This document shows, piece by piece, positions 17,630 to 26,843 of a DNA stretch of 64,000 nt; within the stretch, counting starts at the first letter, position 1, and each line of letters opens with the position of its first letter. The stretch lies in assembly GCF_048548695.1 (NCBI RefSeq), contig NZ_JBLYIF010000006.1. The stretch is one strand, 5' to 3'. A program made the translations under genes and the position numbers. Source of the stretch: Neptuniibacter sp048548695 (lineage in GTDB: Bacteria; Pseudomonadota; Gammaproteobacteria; Pseudomonadales; Balneatricaceae). The notes under the pieces are model-generated. The model saw only the letters and a list, made by a program, of their open reading frames with translations. It was not told the DNA's origin and searched no databases.

Positions 17630-18795
17630 CATACGACAATATTCATAAGTCTATTGGGATTCTGTTTTTTGTTCTAGCTTTATTTCCATGGGTTTCTTTT
17701 GGTTTGAATTCTTTTGATTCACAGCCTTGGTATATTGTTGTAGGTGTTTTTTTTCTGCTATTGTCGACCCCTTTTATAAAGTTTTCTTTTTATTCTTTTT
17801 TTGCTTTTTTGGTTTTAGCAACTGGTGTATTTTTGTCTTTTGTTTATTCGTTTTTTGTGTCCCCCGATTTTTTTCTTCTTCTCAGGGGTGTGTTTTCCTA
17901 TGTTGGTTTTGGCCTGTCAGTTGTATGCTATTTTGTTTTTTGTTCTCGATATTCTGCTCCTGTCTTTGTTTTCTTAATTGCAAATTCTATTTATTTGTTT
18001 GTTGCTCTGTTGCAGGCTTTATTTGATTTTGATTTTTCTTATCTTTTGAATCAAAGAACAACTTTAGACCGGGGTGTACCTTCTTTAACGCCAGAGCCTA
18101 CCTATTTCGGTATTCTTCTTGTTTTTATGTCTTGGCTTTATATTTATAATTCATGGCATTTTTTTCGATATGTTAGAGTGTTGTTGTTTTTGAATTTGTT
18201 GTTTATTTTTTTTGTGGCACAGTCTTCGATGGCTATTCTTTATGTGATTTTATTTGGGATTGTTGCTTTTTTGTTTAGATTGAACTTTAAGTTTTTTTTG
18301 TTTTTTGTAGGATTTGTCCTCCTGTCTTTTTTTGTTTTGTATTTTTTTGGTGAAGGAACTCGCCCATTTCGGTTGATTACTTATTTTTTGGATGGTGGTC
18401 TTTTAGGACTGATTGAAAGAGATGCCAGCATAAACTTTAGAGTGTCAAGTGTTTTTTTGCCGTATTTTTCAATATGGCAGAATTTTTTTATGCCTGGTGG
18501 ATTTGCTGGGATTTATCAATATTCTTTTGATTTCTTTGATTTTTTTAATGGTTTTTTCTGGTATGGAAGTCATGTAAAAATAATGTCATTTTTTGGGGCT
18601 TTCTTATTTGAACTTGGTATTTTTGGTTTGTTTTTTTGGGTTCTGGTTTTTTTTAGATCGATTATTTCATACCGTGTTCCATTTGCGACTGTTATCTGTT
18701 TGTTTTTGATTTTAAATAGCGCGATTCCCGTGGCGTTTCCGCTTGTCGGCTTTCTGGTTGCTGCATTTGCAGTTAATCGGCAGCAAATTAATTAA
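17614..18795 (+). CDS. Wzy-like O-antigen polymerase
   Basis: A 393-aa membrane protein, extremely rich in Phe and Leu, with about 10-12 hydrophobic segments and a large external loop (about residues 245-310, GEGTRPFRLITYFLDGG ... GFAGIYQYSFDFF). This layout is typical of Wzy polymerases, which have little sequence conservation, so the call rests on topology and context between glycosyltransferase genes and nucleotide-sugar genes. The gene is strongly T-rich on the coding strand, the usual result of a Phe/Leu-rich product in an AT-rich cluster. Confidence 0.78.
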   Translation: MLSMLAYDNIHKSIGILFFVLALFPWVSFGLNSFDSQPWYIVVGVFFLLLSTPFIKFSFYSFFAFLVLATGVFLSFVYSFFVSPDFFLLLRGVFSYVGFGLSVVCYFVFCSRYSAPVFVFLIANSIYLFVALLQALFDFDFSYLLNQRTTLDRGVPSLTPEPTYFGILLVFMSWLYIYNSWHFFRYVRVLLFLNLLFIFFVAQSSMAILYVILFGIVAFLFRLNFKFFLFFVGFVLLSFFVLYFFGEGTRPFRLITYFLDGGLLGLIERDASINFRVSSVFLPYFSIWQNFFMPGGFAGIYQYSFDFFDFFNGFFWYGSHVKIMSFFGAFLFELGIFGLFFWVLVFFRSIISYRVPFATVICLFLILNSAIPVAFPLVGFLVAAFAVNRQQIN

Positions 18796-18813
18796 GGTAA
18801 GTGAGGTATTTAA

Positions 18814-19932
18814 ATGCGTAAAGCTCTTATCACCGGTGTTACTGGTCAAGATGGTTCATACTTGGCAGAGTTTCTTTTATCAGAAGGGTATGAAGTTCAT
18901 GGCATTAAGCGCCGTGCATCTTCTTTCAATACTCAAAGAATTGATCATGTTTATCAGGACCCGCACGTTGAGCATAAAAACTTTATTTTACATTACGGCG
19001 ACTTGACGGATAGCTCTAATTTAACGAGGATTTTGCAAGAGGTTCAGCCTGACGAAGTGTACAATCTAGGTGCTCAGTCTCACGTTGCTGTTAGTTTTGA
19101 GTCACCTGAGTATACTGCCGATGTGGATGCTATGGGGACTTTGCGTCTGCTTGAAGCCATTCGCTTTTTAGGTTTAGAAAAGAAAACTCGTTTTTATCAG
19201 GCGTCCACGTCTGAGTTGTATGGCCTTGTGCAGGAAACGCCGCAAACAGAAACGACTCCATTTTATCCGCGTTCTCCTTATGCTGTAGCCAAACTTTATG
19301 CTTATTGGATTGTGGTTAACTATCGTGAGGCTTATGGCATATATGCCTGCAATGGTATTTTGTTTAATCATGAGTCCCCTCGTCGTGGTGAAACTTTTGT
19401 TACGCGTAAAATTACCCGCGGGTTGGCTAATATCTCTCAAGGCTTAGAATCCTGCCTCTATATGGGCAACCTGGACGCACTGCGTGATTGGGGGCATGCT
19501 AAAGATTACGTACGCATGCAATGGTTAATGTTACAGCAGGATACACCTGAAGATTTCGTTATTGCTACCGGTAAGCAATACAGTGTTAGGCAGTTTATAG
19601 AGTGGTCTGCTATTGAACTAGGTATCACGTTGCGGTTTGAAGGTGCTGGTGTTGACGAGGTTGCTGTCGTTGAGTCTGTTTCCGGCGATAAAGCATCAGC
19701 GGTCTCTCCCGGTGATATAGTTGTCCGTGTTGATCCCCGTTATTTTAGGCCAACTGAGGTCGAAACTTTGTTAGGAGACCCTTCGAAAGCAAGAGATTTA
19801 CTCGGTTGGGTACCCGAAATTTCAGTCCAAGAGATGTGTGCTGAAATGGTCTCTGAGGACCTCAAAGTTGCTTGCCGTCACGCACTGTTAAAAAAACATG
19901 GTTATGATTTGCCGGTCGCTCTAGAGGGTTGA
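18814..19932 (+). CDS. gmd: GDP-mannose 4,6-dehydratase
   Basis: Converts GDP-D-mannose to GDP-4-keto-6-deoxymannose, the first step to GDP-L-fucose. The 372-aa length and motifs are canonical: TGVTGQDGSYLAEFLL at the N-terminus, STSELYG, SPYAVAKLYAYW (Tyr and Lys of the YxxxK pair), FNHESPRRGETFVTRK and RYFRPTEVETLLGDPSKA near the end. A GAGG ribosome site precedes the ATG. The next gene, fcl, starts two bases after the stop. From here rightwards the base composition is closer to the core genome than the preceding 11 kb. Confidence 0.97.
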   Translation: MRKALITGVTGQDGSYLAEFLLSEGYEVHGIKRRASSFNTQRIDHVYQDPHVEHKNFILHYGDLTDSSNLTRILQEVQPDEVYNLGAQSHVAVSFESPEYTADVDAMGTLRLLEAIRFLGLEKKTRFYQASTSELYGLVQETPQTETTPFYPRSPYAVAKLYAYWIVVNYREAYGIYACNGILFNHESPRRGETFVTRKITRGLANISQGLESCLYMGNLDALRDWGHAKDYVRMQWLMLQQDTPEDFVIATGKQYSVRQFIEWSAIELGITLRFEGAGVDEVAVVESVSGDKASAVSPGDIVVRVDPRYFRPTEVETLLGDPSKARDLLGWVPEISVQEMCAEMVSEDLKVACRHALLKKHGYDLPVALEG

Positions 19933-19933
19933 T

Positions 19934-20905
19934 ATGAAGCAGGAAAGTACAGCTGTTTATGTTGCAGGCCATAATGGTATGGTTGGCTCAGCCATAGTAC
20001 GGCACCTCCATGGGCTTGGTTGCCATAACATTATTACAGCAGATCACTCAGAACTTGATTTAACTAATCAAAGCCAAGTGGCGGATTTTTTTGCTGCCAA
20101 TAATATTTCGCAGGTTTACCTTGCTGCAGCAAAAGTGGGCGGTATTATTGCAAATAATTCTTATCCTGCTGATTTTATCTATAACAACCTCATGATTCAG
20201 GCAAATGTGATACATGCCGCTCATGTTCAGGGTGTTCAGAAACTCCTTTTTCTAGGTAGTAGTTGTATATATCCGCGTCTGGCTTCACAGCCTATGTCTG
20301 AAGCAGTGCTGCTTACAGGCGAATTGGAGCCGACTAATGAACCTTACGCTATAGCGAAAATTGCCGGAATTAAGCTATGTGAGAGTTATAATCGACAGTT
20401 TGGACGTGATTACAGGTCAGTTATGCCAACGAATTTGTATGGTACGCATGACAATTTCCATCCTGATAACAGTCATGTTATCCCAGCGATGATGTCTCGT
20501 TTCCATTTTGCAAAATTGGCTCGGGAGCCATCTGTTGCGGTTTGGGGAAGTGGCAAACCTCGGAGGGAGTTTCTTCATGTAGATGAAATGGCCTCAGCCT
20601 GTGCCCATGTCATGGCGCTTTCTAATGAAGTCTATTCCTCGCATACAGAGCCGATGCAATCACATATTAATATAGGTTCTGGGTTAGATTATTCTATTCT
20701 TGAACTAGCCCATTTAATGGCTGAAGTGGTTGAATATCCTGGGGAAATTGTTTTTGATACGTCGAAGCCTGACGGAACTCCCCGAAAACTCTTGGATGTG
20801 TCAAGACTTAATGCGCTTGGCTGGTCTGCACAAAAATCACTTCAACAGGGTTTACTAGAAACCTATGAGTGGTTTGTGACAAATTTGAATTCTATTCGCC
20901 AGTAA
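19934..20905 (+). CDS. fcl: GDP-L-fucose synthase
   Basis: A 323-aa epimerase/reductase that turns the Gmd product into GDP-L-fucose using NADPH. It shows the family pattern: VAGHNGMVGSAIVRHL nucleotide motif, LAAAKVGGIIANN, LGSSCIYPR, EPYAIAKIAGIKLCE (YxxxK), and TNLYGTHDNFHPDNSHVIPAM. It sits directly behind gmd, so the glycan very probably contains L-fucose or a derivative. Confidence 0.96.
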   Translation: MKQESTAVYVAGHNGMVGSAIVRHLHGLGCHNIITADHSELDLTNQSQVADFFAANNISQVYLAAAKVGGIIANNSYPADFIYNNLMIQANVIHAAHVQGVQKLLFLGSSCIYPRLASQPMSEAVLLTGELEPTNEPYAIAKIAGIKLCESYNRQFGRDYRSVMPTNLYGTHDNFHPDNSHVIPAMMSRFHFAKLAREPSVAVWGSGKPRREFLHVDEMASACAHVMALSNEVYSSHTEPMQSHINIGSGLDYSILELAHLMAEVVEYPGEIVFDTSKPDGTPRKLLDVSRLNALGWSAQKSLQQGLLETYEWFVTNLNSIRQ

Positions 20906-20924
20906 TGTACCGGGAAGAATATTG

Positions 20925-22334
20925 ATGCTAATACCTGTAGTTATGGCGGGCGGGACTGGAAGCCGTTTATGGCCTTTATCGCGTGAGCTTAATCCCAAAC
21001 AGTTTCTTAAGTTGGCCGAAGATCAAACGATGCTTCAAGCTACTCTTAATCGGCTTGAAGGCCTAGATTGTGCTGCGCCAATTGTAATATGTAATGAACA
21101 ACATCGTTTTCTGGCTGCAGAGCAATTGCGCCAGTCAGATGAAGCACATAGCGCTACAATTTTATTGGAACCCTGTGGCCGCAATACAGCCCCTGCTATT
21201 GCTTTGGCGGCTTTGCAGGCCATGAGAAAAGGTGACGATCCGGTTTTACTTGTGCTTGCTGCTGACCATCTCATTGAAGATGTTGATGCTTTTCATGCAG
21301 CCATCAATTCTGCGCTCTTAGCTGCAGAGTCCGGTAGGCTTATTACTTTCGGTATAGTTCCTACCCAACCTGAAACCGGTTACGGCTATATTCAGCGTGG
21401 TGACAAAGTTGCTAATTCACTATGGGAAATTGCTAGGTTTGTTGAAAAGCCTGATCGTGAAACTGCTCGTGAGTATGTTCGCTCCCAGGATTATTACTGG
21501 AATAGCGGTATGTTTGTTTTCAAAGCCAGTGCGTACGTCAAGGCATTATCGGAATTTGCACCAGATATACTTAAACATTCTGAACGTGCTTTAGAGCTGT
21601 CTGTTAATGATCTGGATTTTGTGCGATTGGATAGTAACGCTTTTGCCCAGTGTCCCGATGTTTCAATAGATTACGCAGTGATGGAGCATAGCCAAAATGG
21701 TGCAGTAATACCGCTGGATGCCGGTTGGAGTGATATAGGGTCATGGTCGACTTTATGGGAAGTCTCCCCTAAGGATTCTTCTGGCAACCATTTCAAGGGT
21801 GATGTTATCGCAATAGATTGTAAAGATACGTTGGTGCGTGCGGAAAGTCGTCTAGTTACAGTTTTAGGTGTTGAAGACTTGGTGGTTGTTGAAGATAAAG
21901 ACACTGTTTTGGTTGCGCATAAAGAGCATGTCCAGAATGTTAAGTCAGTTGTGAATATACTCAAAAAGCAAAGTCGCCAAGAAGCTATCAACCATTGTGA
22001 AGTGTATCGTCCCTGGGGTAGGTATGAGGCGGTTGATACTGGTAAACGTTATCAGGTTAAGCGAATCACGGTTAAACCGGGTGGTCGACTGTCACTGCAA
22101 ATGCATCACCATCGGGCGGAGCATTGGATAGTGGTCAGCGGTACGGCACGTGTTACCGTTGGGGATCAATCAGAAATGCTGACAGAGAATCAATCTACCT
22201 ATATCCCAATTGGTGCCGTTCATCGCCTTGAAAATCCCGGTAAAGTGCCACTTGAGCTGATAGAAGTTCAGTCAGGTAGTTATTTAGGAGAGGATGATAT
22301 TGTTAGGCTTGATGATCAATATGGCCGTGATTAA
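20925..22334 (+). CDS. manC: Mannose-1-phosphate guanylyltransferase / mannose-6-phosphate isomerase
   Basis: A 469-aa bifunctional ManC/AlgA-type enzyme that makes GDP-mannose for gmd. The N-terminal pyrophosphorylase signature MAGGTGSRLWPLSRELNPKQ, the VEKPD motif and the C-terminal isomerase cupin (RPWGRYE, PGGRLSLQMHHHRAEHW) are all present. The ATG at 20925 is preferred over the overlapping TTG at 20922 because a GGGAAG site lies about 10 bases upstream. No phosphomannomutase (manB) gene is in the window. Confidence 0.96.
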   Translation: MLIPVVMAGGTGSRLWPLSRELNPKQFLKLAEDQTMLQATLNRLEGLDCAAPIVICNEQHRFLAAEQLRQSDEAHSATILLEPCGRNTAPAIALAALQAMRKGDDPVLLVLAADHLIEDVDAFHAAINSALLAAESGRLITFGIVPTQPETGYGYIQRGDKVANSLWEIARFVEKPDRETAREYVRSQDYYWNSGMFVFKASAYVKALSEFAPDILKHSERALELSVNDLDFVRLDSNAFAQCPDVSIDYAVMEHSQNGAVIPLDAGWSDIGSWSTLWEVSPKDSSGNHFKGDVIAIDCKDTLVRAESRLVTVLGVEDLVVVEDKDTVLVAHKEHVQNVKSVVNILKKQSRQEAINHCEVYRPWGRYEAVDTGKRYQVKRITVKPGGRLSLQMHHHRAEHWIVVSGTARVTVGDQSEMLTENQSTYIPIGAVHRLENPGKVPLELIEVQSGSYLGEDDIVRLDDQYGRD

Positions 22335-22348
22335 GAGGCGCTTGGAAT

Positions 22349-23095
22349 TTGAAGGTTTCACTTGTTACTGTTTGTTTTAATAGCGATACCACGATTAAAG
22401 ATACTATCGAATCGGTTCTATCACAGAGTTACCCTGATATTGAATACATCATTATTGATGGGGCCTCCACTGATAAAACTCTTGATATTATTAACGCTTA
22501 TTCCGATCGTATCCACAAAGTTGTTTCGGAGCCAGATCAGGGTATATATGATGCTATGAACAAGGGGATTAAGCTCGCTACAGGTGATGTCATTGGCATT
22601 CTTAACTCTGATGACTTCTATCCCAATCAGCACGTTATTCAAGACGTTGTAAATCAATTTGAGCTTGATCAAGATGCTGATATGGTTTTAGGTGGTGTTG
22701 AGTTTGTCAGAAGCGATAATTTATCTCGTGTGATTCGTCGTTATTCATCAGTTGGTTTTCTCCCTTGGCATATGCGTTTTGGTTGGATGCCCCCACATCC
22801 TGGTTCATTTATGAAATCCGCTGTATATCGTCAGGTTGGCTATTACAAATTAGGTTTTAAAATTGGGGCGGATTATGATTTCTTTCTTAGGGCATTGTGT
22901 GTAAAAAAACTCAGATATCGAACTGTAAACTCTTGTTGGGTAAAGATGCGAACTGGAGGTATCAGCACAAGTGGCTTAGAGAGTTTTAAGGTAATTACTC
23001 GAGAGATTGTTCTTTCGGCGCGAGAGTGTGGCATATATACAAATTCTTTATTTGTTGCGTCACGGGTTATTTTCAAGCTTCTACAGTTGAGATGA
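22349..23095 (+). CDS. Family 2-like glycosyltransferase
   Basis: A 248-aa GT-A enzyme with VSLVTVCFNSDTTIKDTIES at the start, EYIIIDGASTDKTLDII, SEPDQGIYDAMNKGIKLA and GILNSDDFY (the metal-binding DxD equivalent). These patterns match the GT2 enzymes of colanic-acid-like and O-antigen clusters. The apparent start is a TTG, with no ATG near the conserved N-terminus. It may use GDP-fucose or another of the locally made donors, but specificity cannot be read. Confidence 0.88.
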   Translation: MKVSLVTVCFNSDTTIKDTIESVLSQSYPDIEYIIIDGASTDKTLDIINAYSDRIHKVVSEPDQGIYDAMNKGIKLATGDVIGILNSDDFYPNQHVIQDVVNQFELDQDADMVLGGVEFVRSDNLSRVIRRYSSVGFLPWHMRFGWMPPHPGSFMKSAVYRQVGYYKLGFKIGADYDFFLRALCVKKLRYRTVNSCWVKMRTGGISTSGLESFKVITREIVLSARECGIYTNSLFVASRVIFKLLQLR

Positions 23096-23102
23096 CGGCT
23101 TA

Positions 23103-24056
23103 ATGTTACATGTCTTGCTTACAGGTGTATCAGGCTTTGTTGGTCGAAGGCTTGCACACACCTTGATCGAATCCCGAAAAGTTCAGGTTAGAGTTTCTGC
23201 GCGAAATAGCAATTCGAGTATTGAGGGGCTTGCGCCATTCCATGCAGAGTTGACCCCATCGTTTGACTGGATGCTTGCACTGCAGAATTGTGATGTGGTA
23301 GTGCATACTGCCGCCCGTGCTCACATCATGAAAGAGGAAGTGGTTGATCCGCTAGCTGAATACCGTCGGGTTAATGTTGAAGGTACGCTAAATCTTGCGC
23401 GGCAAGCCGCTGCGGCAGGGGTGAAACGCTTTATTTTTATCAGCTCGATCAAGGTGAATGGTGAGCAAACGCCTTTAGGTAAACCATTTTTGGTTGATGA
23501 TGCGCCCGCACCTGAAGATGCTTATGGTATTTCCAAATGGGAAGCTGAGCAGGGCTTACAGAAATTGGCAATGGAAACAGGTTTGGAAGTGGTGATTATC
23601 CGCCCACCTCTGGTTTATGGCCCGGGTGTGAAAGGTAACTTTGCGAGTCTGATTCAGTTGGTAAAAAAAGGGTTGCCACTGCCGCTTGGGGCTATACATA
23701 ACCGGCGCTCATTGGTTGGGCTGGATAATCTGGTCGGCTTGATTATCACCTGCATTGAACACCCTGCAGCGGCCAATCAAGTTTTTCTGGCTGGAGATGG
23801 ACAGGATTTGTCGACCAGTGAACTTTTACGTGGTGTGGCTAAAGCGGTTGGTAGGTCTTCTCGTTTGATTCCTGTGCCTGCTTCAATCCTGATGCTTGCT
23901 GCAACGCTGTTAGGTAAAAAGCCGATGGCGCAGCGGTTGCTTGGTTCTTTGCAGGTGGATATTTCTAAAGCGCGGGATCTGCTGGGATGGGAGCCACCGG
24001 TGTCGGTAGAAGAAGGTCTAAAGCGTTGCTTTGTGAGTAATGACGAGACTGTGTAA
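23103..24056 (+). CDS. NAD-dependent epimerase/reductase (WbpV-like)
   Basis: A 317-aa extended SDR with LLTGVSGFVGRRLA at the N-terminus, SSIKVNG, and YGISKWEAEQGL (YxxxK). The pattern resembles WbpV-type enzymes, which reduce UDP-4-keto-6-deoxy-GlcNAc to UDP-QuiNAc, and related 4-epimerases. Its position just before a sugar-1-phosphate transferase and a CapD/WbpM-type dehydratase supports that assignment: dehydratase, reductase and initiating transferase form one module. The exact product is inferred. Confidence 0.8.
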   Translation: MLHVLLTGVSGFVGRRLAHTLIESRKVQVRVSARNSNSSIEGLAPFHAELTPSFDWMLALQNCDVVVHTAARAHIMKEEVVDPLAEYRRVNVEGTLNLARQAAAAGVKRFIFISSIKVNGEQTPLGKPFLVDDAPAPEDAYGISKWEAEQGLQKLAMETGLEVVIIRPPLVYGPGVKGNFASLIQLVKKGLPLPLGAIHNRRSLVGLDNLVGLIITCIEHPAAANQVFLAGDGQDLSTSELLRGVAKAVGRSSRLIPVPASILMLAATLLGKKPMAQRLLGSLQVDISKARDLLGWEPPVSVEEGLKRCFVSNDETV

Positions 24057-24130
24057 TACTGAATAGGCTAAGTTGTCTGCAATAACCTGTTGTTTTTTTT
24101 AGGCTTGTCTGAGGTTTTTTTGAGGAATAT

Positions 24131-24685
24131 GTGTTGATTCGCTTTTTAGATTTGGTGTTTGCATTTTTAGGGTTAGTGTGTGGTTTTCCAGTATTGCTGG
24201 TGCTTATACTAATTGGGCTGTTCGATACCGGATCACCGATTTTTCGTCAGATCCGAGTGGGTCGCGATAAACAACCGTTTACCTTAGTTAAATTTCGGAC
24301 GATGAAAAAAAATACGGCATCGGTTGCGACTCATTTAGCCAATAGTGCTTCAATTACCCCCTTTGGGCATTTCCTTCGCAAAACCAAACTGGATGAGTTA
24401 CCACAGTTGTGGAATGTATTAAAAGGAGAGATGAGTTTGGTGGGGCCGCGTCCAGGGCTTTTTAACCAAGAAGAACTCATTATAGCTCGACAGAACAATG
24501 GCGTATTTGCAGTGCGGCCGGGAATCACTGGATTGGCACAGATAAATGCAATTGACATGTCGACGCCGGAGTTATTGGCTGAAACTGATCGGCAAATGAT
24601 TGATTCGATGAGTCTAAAGAATTATTTCCGTTATATCTTCCTTACAGTGGTGGGTAAAGGTAGCGGCGATAGGGTAAAAAACTAA
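24131..24685 (+). CDS. Initiating sugar-1-phosphate transferase (PglC-like)
   Basis: A 184-aa monotopic polyprenyl-phosphate hexose-1-phosphate transferase of the short PglC type, without the N-terminal multi-helix domain of WcaJ. One hydrophobic N-terminal segment is followed by the conserved FRQIRVGRDKQPFTLVKFRTM, LRKTKLDELPQLWNVLKGEMSLVGPRP and RPGITGLAQI blocks. The LDELPQL segment contains the catalytic Asp-Glu pair. It starts repeat-unit assembly on undecaprenyl phosphate. The GTG start has GAGGA five bases upstream. Confidence 0.92.
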   Translation: MLIRFLDLVFAFLGLVCGFPVLLVLILIGLFDTGSPIFRQIRVGRDKQPFTLVKFRTMKKNTASVATHLANSASITPFGHFLRKTKLDELPQLWNVLKGEMSLVGPRPGLFNQEELIIARQNNGVFAVRPGITGLAQINAIDMSTPELLAETDRQMIDSMSLKNYFRYIFLTVVGKGSGDRVKN

Positions 24686-24707
24686 GTTTTAAGGGTATTG
24701 AATGAAT

Positions 24708-24741
24708 GTCAGTTACGCATCTATCCTCAGCGTAAACTGAC
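24708..24741 (+). repeat. Imperfect hairpin between transferase gene and capD
   Basis: GTCAGTTACGC faces GCGTAAACTGAC across an 11-base loop, with one unpaired base. No T-tract follows, so it is not a standard intrinsic terminator. It lies 22 bases after the transferase stop and about 160 bases before capD, so it may protect a 3' end or slow transcription. Confidence 0.5.
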
Positions 24742-24899
24742 GTATATGTGGCGATCAAATTAGGCAATAGTCTTCTGTTCGCACGATGGTCTGTCAGTTA
24801 TCCTGATCTCGTTGTGCTTCTGCGTGATTAGATGTTTGTTGTATTAAGCCTCACCGAACATTTAGTTGCTGCCGGTGTATGGTTATTTCTGGAGTTAGC

Positions 24900-26843
24900 A
24901 TGGATTCCACCCCTTACGTAAACCACTCTTTGCATTCCCGGTTGATGTCGCTTGGCCGCACGCGCAAAAAAATCATTATGGTTGTTGCTGATCTGTGTGT
25001 GCTGCCTCTGGCGCTGTGGTCGGCCTATGCACTCAGGCTTGCCGAGTGGTGGCCATTACCTATGCTGCAAGAGGCGCTACCTTTATTTTTTCTGATTCCC
25101 CTGTTAGGTATTTTTGTTTTTGTGCGCCTGGGGTTATATCGGGCCGTTGTCCGTTATATGGGTACCCAGGCGATCTGGGCGGTATTAAAAGGCGTTATTC
25201 TTCTTTCTCTATCGCTCTATGGTCTTGCTTACTTTCTTGATATTTCGCCATTTCCTCGCTCAGTGCCGGTAATTTTTGCGATGTCAGCTCTAATTTATGT
25301 GGGCGGTAGCCGTTTGTTGGTACGTAGCTATTACCATTGGTTATTAAAGCACTATATAGAAAAAGAGCCGGTGTTGATCTACGGAGCAGGTGGTTCGGGG
25401 GTGCAATTAGCAACGGCCATTGCGGGTGGGGCAGAGTACATACCCGTAGGCTTTGTTGATGACGATCCTGCTCTTTGTGGAGGTACGGTCTATGGTCTGC
25501 CGGTGTATCCGCCATCGGCAATCTCCGTGTTATTGAATGAGCTTGATGTATCACATGTATTGCTCGCACTCCCTAATATCACCAAGCAACGACGGCGTCA
25601 GATTCTGGAGTCCCTGGCTGAGTTTCCAGTTCATGTTAAGACAATGCCTTCTATGGCTGAGCTGGTTTCAGGCGAGTCCGTTGATAGTCTTCGTGAAGTC
25701 GAATTAGAAGATTTGTTAGGGCGTGATCCGGTACCGCCGAATCAGGCCTTATTGTCACGCTGTATCGAAGGTAAAGTGGTGTTGGTCAGTGGCGCTGGTG
25801 GGTCGATTGGTTCGGAGATCTGTCGTCAGGTGTTGCGTCAAAAGCCGGATGTACTGGTTCTGTTCGAAGTCAGTGAGTATGCGCTATATAGCATTGAACA
25901 GGAGTTAATGCTGGAGCTCATGTCATTATCTTCGTCGACGCGGATTTACCCTGTTTTGGGCTCTGTGGTAGATCGAGCACGGGTCGAAAATGTAGTCAGG
26001 CATTTTGCAGTTAACACTATTTACCATGCAGCCGCTTATAAGCATGTACCCTTGGTGGAACACAATATTTTTGAGGGTATCCGCAATAATGTTGAGGGTA
26101 CCTTGGTCCTGGCTGAAGTAGCACAAGCCTTGTCGGTGGAGCACTTTGTGCTGATTTCTACTGATAAAGCGGTTCGGCCAACGAATGTGATGGGCGCGAC
26201 TAAGCGGCTTGCCGAGCTGGTACTTCAGTCTTTGGCGCTGGATAGTGACACTACAACGTTCTCAATGGTGCGCTTTGGTAATGTGCTAGGTTCATCTGGA
26301 TCAGTGGTGCCGCTGTTTCGGCAGCAAATTGCGCAGGGGGGGCCCGTCACTGTGACTCATCAGGATATCACCCGTTATTTTATGACGATTCCTGAAGCGG
26401 CGTCCTTGGTTGTTCAGGCGGGGGCCATGGCGCAAGGTGGTGATGTGTTTGTGTTGGATATGGGCGAGCCGGTGAAAATCATTGACCTAGCGACACGAAT
26501 GATTCGGCTGATGGGTTATGAGGTTAAATCTGGTGATTCCCCCGAGGGTGATATTGCTATTGCAGTCACTGGATTACGCCCCGGTGAAAAACTCTATGAA
26601 GAGTTGCTGATAGGGGACAATGTTGCCGGTACCGCGCATCCGAAAATTATGCGGGCTTGCGAAGAGATGCTAAGCAGGGAACAGATTGCCCGAATATTGG
26701 AATTGCTTAATATAGCTATGTCTCAGAATGACCATACGGCAGCACGAATGGCTTTGCAGCAGGCGGTCAGTGGATTTAAACCCGTATCTCCTGTTGTTGA
26801 TTGGCTGGCCAGCAGCCAGCCAATCAACAAGCCCATTCACTAA
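24900..26843 (+). CDS. CapD/WbpM-type UDP-HexNAc 4,6-dehydratase
   Basis: A 647-aa membrane-bound dehydratase. Four hydrophobic segments (to about residue 130) are followed by a CoA-binding-like Rossmann region (VLIYGAGGSGVQLA) and the catalytic SDR domain (VSGAGGSIGSEICRQ, STDKAVRPTNVMGATKR with the Met variant of the active site, GLRPGEKLYEELL). It converts UDP-GlcNAc to UDP-4-keto-6-deoxy-GlcNAc. An upstream in-frame ATG at 24879 would add seven residues. The ATG at 24900 is preferred because GGAG lies just ahead of it. The end overlaps wzz, on the other strand, by 4 bases. Confidence 0.93.
   Translation: MDSTPYVNHSLHSRLMSLGRTRKKIIMVVADLCVLPLALWSAYALRLAEWWPLPMLQEALPLFFLIPLLGIFVFVRLGLYRAVVRYMGTQAIWAVLKGVILLSLSLYGLAYFLDISPFPRSVPVIFAMSALIYVGGSRLLVRSYYHWLLKHYIEKEPVLIYGAGGSGVQLATAIAGGAEYIPVGFVDDDPALCGGTVYGLPVYPPSAISVLLNELDVSHVLLALPNITKQRRRQILESLAEFPVHVKTMPSMAELVSGESVDSLREVELEDLLGRDPVPPNQALLSRCIEGKVVLVSGAGGSIGSEICRQVLRQKPDVLVLFEVSEYALYSIEQELMLELMSLSSSTRIYPVLGSVVDRARVENVVRHFAVNTIYHAAAYKHVPLVEHNIFEGIRNNVEGTLVLAEVAQALSVEHFVLISTDKAVRPTNVMGATKRLAELVLQSLALDSDTTTFSMVRFGNVLGSSGSVVPLFRQQIAQGGPVTVTHQDITRYFMTIPEAASLVVQAGAMAQGGDVFVLDMGEPVKIIDLATRMIRLMGYEVKSGDSPEGDIAIAVTGLRPGEKLYEELLIGDNVAGTAHPKIMRACEEMLSREQIARILELLNIAMSQNDHTAARMALQQAVSGFKPVSPVVDWLASSQPINKPIH
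26794..26830. repeat. Perfect 16-bp inverted repeat at the end of capD
   Basis: TTGTTGATTGGCTGGC, a five-base CAGCA spacer, then its exact reverse complement. It lies inside the last codons of capD, just before the convergent stop of wzz. There is no T-run on either strand. It could form a very stable hairpin in both convergent transcripts. Confidence 0.95.

Noticed and set aside
17727..18026. Cys/Phe-rich 99-codon frame inside wzy
   Set aside because: Out-of-frame shadow of a T-rich membrane-protein gene, with no ribosome site.
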